Below, piece after piece: positions 51,172-59,613 of a stretch of DNA of 64,000 nucleotides. Both the position numbers and the translations under genes were made by a program. Below the pieces are notes generated by a model. It ran no database searches. It was not told where the DNA came from and saw only the letters and a program-made list of their open reading frames with translations. The stretch's first letter is position 1. Each line of letters begins with the position of its first letter. The stretch comes from Nocardioides sp. zg-1308 (lineage in GTDB: Bacteria; Actinomycetota; Actinomycetes; Propionibacteriales; Nocardioidaceae). The stretch lies in contig NZ_JABJQY010000005.1 in assembly GCF_013155375.1 (NCBI RefSeq), positions 1 through 64,000 on the forward strand. Direction: 5' to 3'.

Positions 51172-51220
51172 ACGCTAGGGGCTACTGATGCGTATCCGGA
51201 GGCGTACCGGGAGGTAGTGT
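51172..51220. promoter_or_regulatory. Divergent leaderless promoters
   Basis: On the minus strand TAGCGT (51177-51172) lies 7 nt before the small-protein ATG. On the plus strand TAGTGT (51215-51220) lies 8 nt before the adoK GTG at 51229. Confidence 0.5.
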
Positions 51221-51228
51221 CTCGCGGC

Positions 51229-52215
51229 GTGTCCCTCCTCGTTGCCGGATCCATCGCGACCGACCACCTGATGTCCTTCCCGGGCAAGTTCGCCGACAGC
51301 CTGGTCGTGGACCAGCTCGACAAGCTGTCGGTGTCCTTCCTGGTCGAGGACCTGGAGGTGCGCCGCGGTGGCTGCGCCGCCAACATCTGCTTCGGCCTCG
51401 GCAACCTGGGCCTGCGCCCGGTGCTCGTCGGTGCCGTCGGCGAGGACTTCGCCGAGTACCGCTCGTGGCTGGAGCGGCACAACGTCGACTGCGACTCCGT
51501 GCACGTCTCCGAGACCCGGCACACCGCCCGGTTCGTGTGCACCAACGACAGCGCGCACGCGCAGATCGCCAGCTTCTACGCCGGCGCGATGAGCGAGTCG
51601 CGCGAGATCGAGCTCAAGCCGATCATCGACCGCGTCGGCGCCCCCGACTACGTCCTCATCGGCCCCGACGACCCGCAGGGGATGCTGCGCCACACCGAGG
51701 AGTGCCGCCAGCGCGGCTACCCCTTCCTCGCCGACCCGTCGCAGCAGCTCGCCTTCGGCGACGGCGACCTGATCCGTCCCCTCGTCGACGGCGCCGAGAT
51801 CCTGTTCTCCAACGAGTACGAGGCCAGCCTGATCACGCAGAAGACCGGCTGGAGCGCCGAGGAGGTCCTCTCCCGCGTCGGCACCTGGGTGGTGACCCTC
51901 GGCCCCGCCGGTGTCCGCATCGACCGTCAGGGCGAGGAATCGATCGTCGTCCAGGCGGTGCCGGAGATCGAGAAGGTCGAGCCCACCGGCGTGGGCGACG
52001 CCTTCCGCGCCGGCTTCCTGGCCGCGCTCAGCTGGGGCCTCGGCCACGAGCGCGCGGCCCAGCTCGGCTGCCTGCTCGCGGTCTACGTCGTGGAGCAGGT
52101 CGGCACCCAGGAGTACGAGATCTCGCGTGCGGCGTTCCTCGCGCGCTGCGCGGCCACCTACGGCGACGAGGCCGTTGCCGACTTCGAGCCGCACCTCGAG
52201 ACCATCCGGCCCTGA
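51229..52215 (+). CDS. adoK: PfkB-family adenosine kinase
   Basis: 328 residues. AGSIATDHLMSFPG, RRGGCAANI, the TARFVCTNDSAHAQIASFYAGAM segment and the catalytic PTGVGDAFRAGF are close to the mycobacterial adenosine kinase (AdoK/CbhK) as I remember it. It phosphorylates adenosine to AMP in purine salvage. The GTG at 51229 matches the family start and the leaderless -10. Its place between erpA and ctaC is conserved in mycobacteria. Confidence 0.85.
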   Translation: MSLLVAGSIATDHLMSFPGKFADSLVVDQLDKLSVSFLVEDLEVRRGGCAANICFGLGNLGLRPVLVGAVGEDFAEYRSWLERHNVDCDSVHVSETRHTARFVCTNDSAHAQIASFYAGAMSESREIELKPIIDRVGAPDYVLIGPDDPQGMLRHTEECRQRGYPFLADPSQQLAFGDGDLIRPLVDGAEILFSNEYEASLITQKTGWSAEEVLSRVGTWVVTLGPAGVRIDRQGEESIVVQAVPEIEKVEPTGVGDAFRAGFLAALSWGLGHERAAQLGCLLAVYVVEQVGTQEYEISRAAFLARCAATYGDEAVADFEPHLETIRP

Positions 52216-52260
52216 GGGCCCAGCGCCCCCAGCGCCCCACAGATGCCCGGGGGTCCGGCG

Positions 52261-52512
52261 TCAGCTGACGCGGCGTACGACGTGGCGTGGGGCGCCGTCG
52301 TCGGCGGTGTCCGCGCGCACGTAGTCCTGGCCCTTCATCCGGCACCACGCCGGCACGTCGACCGCCGCTGCGGGGTCGTGGGCGACGACCGCCAGCAGTG
52401 CACCGACCTCGACGTCGGCGAGGTGGCGGGCGAGCTCGATGACGGGCATCGGGCAGGGCAGGGCACGGCAGTCCAGCTCGAGCGCGACGTCAGGGACCGG
52501 GTCGGCGCTCAC
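52261..52512 (-). CDS. TusA-family sulfurtransferase
   Basis: 83 residues. The CPMP motif with Cys20 (ALPCPMPVIELAR) is the persulfide-carrying site of TusA proteins. The GTG start overlaps the stop of the cysteine desulfurase gene (GTGA), so it should accept sulfur directly from that enzyme. The end target, for example tRNA thiolation or a cofactor, cannot be read from the sequence. Confidence 0.88.
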   Translation of the reverse strand: MSADPVPDVALELDCRALPCPMPVIELARHLADVEVGALLAVVAHDPAAAVDVPAWCRMKGQDYVRADTADDGAPRHVVRRVS

Positions 52513-53636
52513 AGGCCCACCCGCGCCCGGATCTCGGCCACCAGCCCGGGCAGGACCTCGCAGAAGGCGTCGACGTCGGCGCGGGTGGTGTCGCGGTGGA
52601 GCGAGAGCCGCACGTTGCCGTGGGTGAGCACACCCATGGCCTCGAGCACGTGGCTCGGGGTCAGGGTCGAGGCGGTGCAGGCCGAGCCGCTCGCGATCCC
52701 GAAGCCACGGCGGTCGAGCTCGGTGACCAGCGCCTCCCCGTCCACGTAGAGGCACGAGAAGGTGACCAGGTGGGGGAGCCGCCGGTCCGGGTCGCCGACC
52801 ACCTCGACGTCCGGCACCTCCGCCGCCACCCGTCGGCGTACGACGTCGACGAGCTCGTGCTGGCGGGCGTTGACCTCGGTGCGCTCGGCCACCACGGCCT
52901 GCAGCGCGGCGGCGGCCGCGAGGACCGCGGGCACGTTCTCGAAGCCGGTGGACCGCTCGTCGACGCGGTCGTCGCCGGGGAACGGGTTGCGCCATCGGGC
53001 GCGCTTGCGCACCAGCAGCACGCCCACCCCCGCCGGGCCGCCCCACTTGTGCGCGGAGCCGGCGGCCGCGGCCCAGCCGGAGGGCAGCGGGAGCCGCCCC
53101 ATCGCCGCACAGGCGTCGGTGAAGAGCGGGACGTCGTCCGGCAGCCCGAGCTCCCCGACCGGCTGCGTCGTGCCCACCTCGTGGTTGGCCGTCTGCAGCG
53201 CCACGACGCCCACATCGGGGGCGGCTGCCTCCTCGACCAGGCGGGCGACGTCGACCCGGCCGTCCCTCCCGCACGGGACCACCCGGGCCCGGGCGCCCCA
53301 CGCCACGGCGTGCCGCACGGCGGAGTGCTCGACTGCCGGGTGGACCACCACGTCGCCGCGCCGGGAGCCGCGGACCAGCCCGAGCAGGCCGAGGTGCATG
53401 GCGTGGGTGCCGCTGGGCGTGAAGGTGACCTCGTCGGGGCGCACGCCCAGCGCGTCGGCCGTCGCCTCGCGCGCGTTGTCGAGCAGCAGGCGTGACTCCC
53501 GGCCGGCGCGGTGCAGCCGACGCGGGTCGGCGTACCCCCGCTCGAGGGCCGCGAGCAGGACCTCCCGCGCCGCCGGGTGCAGCGGCGCGGCGGAGGCGCT
53601 GTCGAGGTCTCCCGCTCCCTGGCCAGGCCGTGTCAC
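52509..53636 (-). CDS. Cysteine desulfurase (NifS/IscS type)
   Basis: 375-residue PLP enzyme that releases sulfur from cysteine as a persulfide. The PLP lysine lies in GSAHKWGGP, the Asp in FTDACAAMG, and the active-site Cys in GSACTAST. The start is GTG. It is coupled to tusA and divergent from ctaC. Confidence 0.9.
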   Translation of the reverse strand: MTRPGQGAGDLDSASAAPLHPAAREVLLAALERGYADPRRLHRAGRESRLLLDNAREATADALGVRPDEVTFTPSGTHAMHLGLLGLVRGSRRGDVVVHPAVEHSAVRHAVAWGARARVVPCGRDGRVDVARLVEEAAAPDVGVVALQTANHEVGTTQPVGELGLPDDVPLFTDACAAMGRLPLPSGWAAAAGSAHKWGGPAGVGVLLVRKRARWRNPFPGDDRVDERSTGFENVPAVLAAAAALQAVVAERTEVNARQHELVDVVRRRVAAEVPDVEVVGDPDRRLPHLVTFSCLYVDGEALVTELDRRGFGIASGSACTASTLTPSHVLEAMGVLTHGNVRLSLHRDTTRADVDAFCEVLPGLVAEIRARVGL

Positions 53637-53689
53637 AGGGGCAGCCTAAGCACGTACGGGAACGTTGTCCGGACCTTGGCCAGCCGGGA

Positions 53690-53709
53690 TCACAGCCCTC
53701 GGGGTGTGA
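53690..53709. promoter_or_regulatory. Dyad in the desulfurase/ctaC divergent region
   Basis: TCACAGCCC (53690-53698) and GGGGTGTGA (53701-53709) pair except for one mismatch. This may be a regulator site for one or both directions. A possible ctaC -10, TACCCT, lies at 53768-53773. Confidence 0.35.
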
Positions 53710-53809
53710 CGGTCGGCACGATCGCGCGACACCGGACCCTGCCCCGCACGGACGGGGAAGATGGGGATACCCTCTGTGTGTCGAGAAGGACCGAGAGAGA
53801 GGCTCGTCA

Positions 53810-54724
53810 GTGGGTCTGCAAGTCCCCAAGCGTTCGGGCGCGCTGCAGCGCAGCCTGAGGGTCGCGCTCCTGGGCGTGACGATGCTGGTGCTGGCCGGGT
53901 GTTCCGAGGCCGACACGCGCCAGATCAGGAACCTCGCCATGCCCGACCGCGCCACCGAGCAGGGCCCCTACACCTACGAGCTCTGGAAATGGGCCTGGGT
54001 CGCCGCGATGATCACCGGTGTCATCGTCTGGGGCCTGATCGCCTACGTCGTGGTCAAGTTCCGCCGACGCAGCGACGACGAGGTCCCGCGGCAGACGCGC
54101 TACAACCTGCCGCTCGAGGTCTTCTACACGATCGCCCCGGTCCTGATGTGCATCGTGTTCTTCTTCCACACCGTCCGCGTGCAGGACGTGATGACCGAGC
54201 TCGAGGACACCCCCGACCTGACCGTCGAGGTCGTCGGCTACCAGTGGCAGTGGGGCTTCAACCACGGCATCGGCGAGCAGAACCCGGACGCGTTCGGCGA
54301 CGACGGGGACTTCGCCTACGAGGAGTACGTCTACACGACCGGCGACGCGAGCGAGATCCCGACGCTGGTGCTGCCCGTCGACCAGCGCATCCAGTTCAAC
54401 CTGCACTCGCCCGACGTCATCCACAACTTCGGCGTGCCGTCCTTCCTCACCCGCATGGACGTCATCCCGGGCCGGGTCAACAAGCTGCAGGTCACCCCCA
54501 CCGTCGAGGGGACCTACGCCGGCAAGTGCTACGAGCTCTGCGGCGTCTACCACTCGCGGATGCTGTTCCAGGTCGAGATCGTGAGCCAGGCCGAGTACGA
54601 GGCCTACCTCGCCGAGCTGGCCGAGGCCGGCCAGACCTCCGAGGAGCCGCTCCTGGGCGGCGCCAACGCCACCACGCAGACCGGACTCGGCGAGAGCCAG
54701 TCCCAGGAAGGGAGCGAAGAGTGA
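53810..54724 (+). CDS. ctaC: Cytochrome aa3 oxidase subunit II
   Basis: 304-residue lipoprotein (lipobox LAGC) with two TM segments (about 60-80 and 100-120) and an extracytoplasmic cupredoxin domain. The CuA ligands lie in CYELCGVYHSRM. It receives electrons from the bcc complex. GAGAGAGG precedes the GTG start at 53810. The stop overlaps ctaD (GTGA). Confidence 0.93.
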   Translation: MGLQVPKRSGALQRSLRVALLGVTMLVLAGCSEADTRQIRNLAMPDRATEQGPYTYELWKWAWVAAMITGVIVWGLIAYVVVKFRRRSDDEVPRQTRYNLPLEVFYTIAPVLMCIVFFFHTVRVQDVMTELEDTPDLTVEVVGYQWQWGFNHGIGEQNPDAFGDDGDFAYEEYVYTTGDASEIPTLVLPVDQRIQFNLHSPDVIHNFGVPSFLTRMDVIPGRVNKLQVTPTVEGTYAGKCYELCGVYHSRMLFQVEIVSQAEYEAYLAELAEAGQTSEEPLLGGANATTQTGLGESQSQEGSEE

Positions 54725-56496
54725 GTGCTCCGACCGCGACCGAGTCACAGCGCATGACGCCCGGCGAGCCGCCGCGCAAGGCGCTGGGCACCCAGGTCGT
54801 CCGTCTGCTGACCACGACCGACCACAAGCTGATCGGCAAGCTCTACCTCGGCACCTCGTTCGCGTGGTTCCTCATCGCCGGCCTGATGGCCATGCTGATC
54901 CGCTCCGAGCTGGCCTACCCCGGCCAGCAGGTCGTCAACGAGCAGCTCTACAACCAGCTGTTCACCATGCACGGCACGATCATGTTGCTGCTGTTCGCGA
55001 CGCCCCTGTTCTTCGGCTTCGCCAACGTCATCATGCCGCTGCAGATCGGCGCACCGGACGTGGCGTTCCCGCGCCTCAACATGTTCAGCTACTGGCTGTT
55101 CCTGATCGGCGGCCTCATCGCCGCCTCGGGCTTCCTGACCCCGTCGGGCGCCGCCGACTTCGGCTGGTTCGCCTACACGCCGCTCTCCGACGCCGTCCGC
55201 AGCCCGGGCGTCGGCGGTGACCTCTGGATCATGGGCCTGTGGATGGCGGGCCTCGGCTCGATCCTCGGTGGCGTCAACTTCATCACCACGATCATCTGCA
55301 TGCGCGCGCCCGGCATGACCATGTTCCGGATGCCGATCTTCGTGTGGAACACGCTGATCACCAGCATGCTCGTGATCATGGTGTTCCCGATCCTCGCGGG
55401 CGCCCTGCTCTCGCTCGAGGCCGACCGGATCCTCGGCGCCCACGTGTTCGACCCCTCGCACGGCGGTCCGATCCTGTGGCAGCACCTGTTCTGGTTCTTC
55501 GGGCACCCGGAGGTCTACATCATCGCGCTGCCGTTCTTCGGCATCGTCTCCGAGATCCTGCCGGTCTTCAGCCGCAAGCCGATCTTCGGCTACGTCGGCC
55601 TGGTGGCCGCCACGCTCGGCATCGCGATGCTGTCGGTCGCCGTGTGGGCCCACCACATGTTCGTCACCGGGGCGGTGGACCTGCCGTTCTTCTCGGGCAT
55701 GACGTTCCTGATCGCGGTGCCCACCGGGGTGAAGTTCTTCAACTGGATCGGCACGATGTGGGGCGGCAGCCTGTCGTTCGACACCCCGATGCTGTGGTCC
55801 ATCGGCTTCCTGGTCACGTTCCTCTTCGGCGGCCTGACCGGCATCATCCTGGCGAGCCCGCCGCTCGACTTCCACGTGTCCGACTCCTACTTCGTGGTGG
55901 CGCACTTCCACTACGTCGTCTTCGGAACCGTGGTGTTCGCGATGTTCGCCGGGTTCTACTTCTGGTGGCCGAAGATGACCGGCCGCATGCTCGACGAGCG
56001 ACTGGGCAAGCTCCACTTCTGGATCCTCTTCGTGGGCTTCCACACCACCTTCCTCGTCCAGCACTGGCTGGGTGTCGAGGGCATGCCGCGCCGCTACGCC
56101 GACTACCTGCCCGAGGACGGCTTCACCACGCTCAACCAGATCTCGACGGTGGGCTCGTTCCTGCTGGCCGCCTCGACGCTGCCGTTCCTCTACAACGTCT
56201 ACGTCTCGGTCAAGGCGCCGAAGGTTACGGTCGACGACCCGTGGGGCTGGGGCCGCTCGCTCGAGTGGGCCACCAGCTGCCCGCCGCCGCGCCACAACTT
56301 CCACTCGCTGCCGCGCATCCGGTCGGAGTCGCCCGCCTTCGACCTGCACCACCCGGAGGTCGCGCTGCTCGAGCTCGACGAGAACGACGCCGAGCGTGAC
56401 GGTGACGTCGCCGACGCGCCCGACGTCGAGGGTCGCGAGGGCATGCTGCGCGACCGCGTCGACCCCGACGGACCGACCGAGGAGGAGAACCGATGA
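54721..56496 (+). CDS. ctaD: Cytochrome aa3 oxidase subunit I
   Basis: 591 residues with 12 TM helices; the catalytic oxygen-reducing and proton-pumping subunit. MHGTIM supplies a heme a ligand, GHPEVYI the CuB His and the linked Tyr, AHHMF further CuB ligands, and HFHYV the heme a3/a ligands. The C-terminal 60 residues are an acidic cytoplasmic tail. Coupled to ctaC (GTGA) and to ctaF (ATGA). Confidence 0.96.
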   Translation: MSAPTATESQRMTPGEPPRKALGTQVVRLLTTTDHKLIGKLYLGTSFAWFLIAGLMAMLIRSELAYPGQQVVNEQLYNQLFTMHGTIMLLLFATPLFFGFANVIMPLQIGAPDVAFPRLNMFSYWLFLIGGLIAASGFLTPSGAADFGWFAYTPLSDAVRSPGVGGDLWIMGLWMAGLGSILGGVNFITTIICMRAPGMTMFRMPIFVWNTLITSMLVIMVFPILAGALLSLEADRILGAHVFDPSHGGPILWQHLFWFFGHPEVYIIALPFFGIVSEILPVFSRKPIFGYVGLVAATLGIAMLSVAVWAHHMFVTGAVDLPFFSGMTFLIAVPTGVKFFNWIGTMWGGSLSFDTPMLWSIGFLVTFLFGGLTGIILASPPLDFHVSDSYFVVAHFHYVVFGTVVFAMFAGFYFWWPKMTGRMLDERLGKLHFWILFVGFHTTFLVQHWLGVEGMPRRYADYLPEDGFTTLNQISTVGSFLLAASTLPFLYNVYVSVKAPKVTVDDPWGWGRSLEWATSCPPPRHNFHSLPRIRSESPAFDLHHPEVALLELDENDAERDGDVADAPDVEGREGMLRDRVDPDGPTEEENR

Positions 56497-56891
56497 AGGC
56501 GGAAGCCTGGATCTTCGGCATCACGGCCATCTTCGTGGCGGTCGTGAGCCCGGCCTACTGGTTCCTCTCCGAGGACTGGACCGGCACGTCGGCGCTCGTC
56601 ATGACGGCGCTGCTGTTCGGCATGATCACGCTCTACCTCGGTTTCCACGCTTCCCGCATGGACGCACGGCCCGAGGACCGCAAGGACGGCGAGATCGCCG
56701 ACGGTGCCGGCGAGCTGGGCTTCTTCCCGCCCTACTCGTGGTGGCCGCTGTGGTGCGCCCTCGCCCTCGGCGTGATCGTCTACGGCACGGCGATGACCGC
56801 GTGGTGGCTCGTCATCATCGGCTTCACCATCGGGGCCGTCGTGGTCTGCGGCTTCATCTTCGAGTACTACCGCGGTGAGCACGCGCACTGA
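56493..56891 (+). CDS. ctaF: Cytochrome aa3 oxidase subunit IV
   Basis: 132-residue actinobacterial subunit with four TM segments in two pairs (about 5-25, 34-52, 82-100 and 103-125). It stabilises the oxidase in the bcc-aa3 supercomplex. The ATG overlaps the ctaD stop (ATGA). A hairpin terminator follows. Confidence 0.92.
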   Translation: MKAEAWIFGITAIFVAVVSPAYWFLSEDWTGTSALVMTALLFGMITLYLGFHASRMDARPEDRKDGEIADGAGELGFFPPYSWWPLWCALALGVIVYGTAMTAWWLVIIGFTIGAVVVCGFIFEYYRGEHAH

Positions 56892-56927
56892 CCTGCGCAC
56901 CCAGGACACGCTCGCGCCGACTTCGGC

Positions 56928-56961
56928 AGGACCCGCCCAGCACGTACGCTGGGCGGGTCCT
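56928..56961 (+). terminator. Terminator after ctaCDF
   Basis: A perfect 14-bp stem (56928-56941 with 56948-56961) around the self-complementary loop ACGTAC is followed by TTGCG. Confidence 0.75.
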
Positions 56962-57030
56962 TGCGCGTCCGCGCCTGGCCGCAGCTCGTTCCATCTGCTC
57001 CACCACCTGCACCGCCTGGGGGTCCGTCGC

Positions 57031-58266
57031 ATGCGCACTCGCGCGCTCCGTCCACTGCGCTCCGCGCACCGTCGTACGACGCTCGCCGCGGCGCTCCTCG
57101 CGCTCAGCGGCGCGCTGGCCGCGTGCACGTCGACGTCCGGCGGGTCCGACGGCCCGGGGGACGGCTCCGGGGGCGGCCCCGGTGCCTCGGCCGCCTCGGA
57201 CGCGGCCCGTCCGGAGCCGGTCCGGCTCACGACGAGCTTCGCCGACCCGACGGCCGTGCCGGTGGCAGCGCCGCTGACGGTCGCGACCTCCTCCGGCACC
57301 CTCGACGACGTCGCCGTCAGCTCGCCCGAGGGTGACGTCGCGGGCAGCATGGCCGGCGGCACGTGGACCGCTGTCGACCGCCTCGAGCCCGGCACCGCCT
57401 ACACCATCACCGCCTCCGCGACCCGGTCCGACGGCGAGCGCGTGCAGCGCACGCGCCGGTTCCGCACGGTGGACCTCACCCTGGACGAGCAGACCTTCGC
57501 CGCCGTCGCCCCGCTCGACGGCGAGACCGTCGGGGTCGGCATGCCGGTCGTGGTGAGCTTCGACCTCCCGGTGACCGACCGGGCGCTGTTCGAGAAGCAC
57601 ATGCGCGTCACGAGCACCCCCCAGCAGCGCGGCTCGTGGTTCTGGCTGAGCAACCGCGAGGTGCACTGGCGTCCGGCGACCTACTGGAAGGCCGGAACGG
57701 ACGTCTCGGTCGACCTCGACATCAACAGCCTCCCCGCGGGCAGGGGCATCTACGGCCAGGAGTCGCGCAGCATCGACTTCCAGATCGGCGACGCGCACGT
57801 CTACAAGGTCAACGCCCGGACCCACCAGATGCAGGTGTTCTCCAACGGCGACCTGCTGCGGAGCATCCCGATCACCACCGGCAAGCCCGGCTTCACCACC
57901 CGGTCCGGCACCAAGGTGATCATGGAGAAGTTCGAGACGAAGCGGATGAACTCCGAGACCGTCGGCATCAACCGCAACAGCCCCGAGGCCTACGACATCG
58001 ACGACGTCCAGTGGGCGATGCGGGTGACGTACTCCGGTGAGTTCATCCACGCCGCACCGTGGTCGGTCGGCTCCCAGGGGTACGCCAACGTCTCCCACGG
58101 CTGCACCGGTCTGTCGACCGCCGATGCCGGCTGGCTCTACGCCATGAGCCGGCGCGGAGACGTCGTCGAGTACACCGGCACCGACCGCCAGATGACGCTG
58201 GACAACGGCTACGGCGACTGGAACCTCCCGTTCGCCGACTGGAAGGCCGGCTCCGCCCTCTCCTGA
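57031..58266 (+). CDS. L,D-transpeptidase lipoprotein
   Basis: 411 residues. The lipobox ALAAC follows an Arg-rich signal peptide; a Gly/Ser-rich linker, two Ig-like domains (about 60-250) and a YkuD catalytic domain (about 255-385) with His356 and Cys358 in SHGCTGLS complete it. It forms 3-3 peptidoglycan cross-links outside the membrane, like mycobacterial LdtMt2. The ATG at 57031 gives a proper signal peptide; the longer frame from 56875 would overlap ctaF and the terminator. Confidence 0.9.
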   Translation: MRTRALRPLRSAHRRTTLAAALLALSGALAACTSTSGGSDGPGDGSGGGPGASAASDAARPEPVRLTTSFADPTAVPVAAPLTVATSSGTLDDVAVSSPEGDVAGSMAGGTWTAVDRLEPGTAYTITASATRSDGERVQRTRRFRTVDLTLDEQTFAAVAPLDGETVGVGMPVVVSFDLPVTDRALFEKHMRVTSTPQQRGSWFWLSNREVHWRPATYWKAGTDVSVDLDINSLPAGRGIYGQESRSIDFQIGDAHVYKVNARTHQMQVFSNGDLLRSIPITTGKPGFTTRSGTKVIMEKFETKRMNSETVGINRNSPEAYDIDDVQWAMRVTYSGEFIHAAPWSVGSQGYANVSHGCTGLSTADAGWLYAMSRRGDVVEYTGTDRQMTLDNGYGDWNLPFADWKAGSALS

Positions 58267-58358
58267 CGCACACCGGAAATGGGCGGTGCAAGCCGATTCC
58301 GGGTACGTAGGGTCGCGCCCGGTCCGCACGAGCGGGCCGCGACGAAGGAGGAGGACCG

Positions 58359-59522
58359 ATGGAGCACCTGACCCCCGGGCTCGTCAGCTGGGCGTCGATC
58401 CTGGAGCGCGACACGCGTGCGCAGGCGGAGCAGACGGCGGAGATGCCGTTCATCCACCCGCACGTCGCGCTCATGCCCGACGCCCACCTGGGCCTGGGCG
58501 CCACCGTCGGGTCGGTGATCCCGACCCTCGGGGCGATCATCCCGGCAGCCGTCGGCGTGGACATCGGGTGCGGCATGATCGCCGTGCGCACCCAGTACGC
58601 CGTCGACGACCTGCCCCGCGACCGCCGGCCGGTCCGGGAGGCGATCGAGCGTGCGATCCCGCTCAACGCGGGAGCCGCCAACCGGAGCGTCAGCCGCGAC
58701 CACACCGAGGAGCGCCTGCAGCGGCTCCGCGAGCTGGCGGCGGAGGCCGGCTTCGACCCCACCACGTACGCCGGGCGCTGGGAGCTGCAGCTGGGCACCC
58801 TGGGATCGGGCAACCACTTCATCGAGGTGACGGCGGACGAGGGCGGCGGAGTGTGGCTGTTCCTGCACTCCGGCTCGCGGGGCGTGGGCAACAAGATCGC
58901 GCAGAAGCACATCGCCGTGGCACGAGAGGCCTGCGCCGGAGTGGACCTGCCGCACCGCGACCTCGCCTACCTCACCGAGGGCACCGAGCAGTTCGACGCC
59001 TACATCCGCGAGATGCGGTGGGCACAGACGTACGCCCTGCTCAACCGCGAGGAGATGATGGACCGGGTCGTGCGCCAGTTCGGGGAGTGGGTCGGAGGCG
59101 ACGTGCAGCGGGTGGAGGAGATCAACTGCCACCACAACTACACCGAGCCCGAGCACCACTACGGCCGCGACGTGTGGCTCTCCCGCAAGGGCGCCATCAA
59201 CGCCGAGGCCGGGCGGCCGGGCCTGATCCCCGGCTCGATGGGCACGGCGTCGTACGTCGTGGTGGGCAAGGGTGACGCGACCTCGCTCAACTCGGCGCCG
59301 CACGGGGCCGGCCGGGAGTACTCCCGGACCCGGGCCCGGAAGACGTTCACCGCCGCCGACCTGCGGAGCGCGATGGTGGGGATCGAGTACCGCGACACCG
59401 ACGCCTTCATCGACGAGATCCCGGCGGCCTACAAGGACATCGACCAGGTGATGGCCGACGCCGCCGACCTCGTCGAGGTGCGCCACGTGCTGCGCCAGCT
59501 GGTCAACGTCAAGGGCGACTGA
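58359..59522 (+). CDS. rtcB: RtcB-family RNA ligase
   Basis: 387 residues. MPDAHLGLG, VDIGCGM (metal-binding Cys), GSGNHFIEV, HSGSRGVG and SAPHGAGR (guanylated His) are all intact. It joins 2',3'-cyclic phosphate and 5'-hydroxyl RNA ends using GTP and Mn2+. AAGGAGGAGG lies just before the ATG. No archease or rtcA gene is adjacent. Confidence 0.93.
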   Translation: MEHLTPGLVSWASILERDTRAQAEQTAEMPFIHPHVALMPDAHLGLGATVGSVIPTLGAIIPAAVGVDIGCGMIAVRTQYAVDDLPRDRRPVREAIERAIPLNAGAANRSVSRDHTEERLQRLRELAAEAGFDPTTYAGRWELQLGTLGSGNHFIEVTADEGGGVWLFLHSGSRGVGNKIAQKHIAVAREACAGVDLPHRDLAYLTEGTEQFDAYIREMRWAQTYALLNREEMMDRVVRQFGEWVGGDVQRVEEINCHHNYTEPEHHYGRDVWLSRKGAINAEAGRPGLIPGSMGTASYVVVGKGDATSLNSAPHGAGREYSRTRARKTFTAADLRSAMVGIEYRDTDAFIDEIPAAYKDIDQVMADAADLVEVRHVLRQLVNVKGD

Positions 59523-59555
59523 CGCCGATCGGCGCTCCGCTGGGGCTGCGACGAC

Positions 59556-59590
59556 GAGGGCCCGCCGGGATGTTCCCGGCGGGCCCTCGT
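59556..59590. terminator. Bidirectional terminator
   Basis: A perfect 16-bp stem (59556-59571 with 59575-59590) closes a 3-nt loop between the convergent rtcB and qcrB genes. Confidence 0.85.
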
Positions 59591-59613
59591 GTCGTGCTGC
59601 GGTCGCGAGGCGA

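Noticed and set aside
53690..53709. CRP-type site
   Set aside because: The half sites are in the reverse order (TCACA then TGTGA) of the CRP consensus, so it is listed only as an unassigned dyad.
56875..57030. Longer start of the L,D-transpeptidase
   Set aside because: It would overlap ctaF and read through the ctaF terminator, and it places the signal peptide internally.
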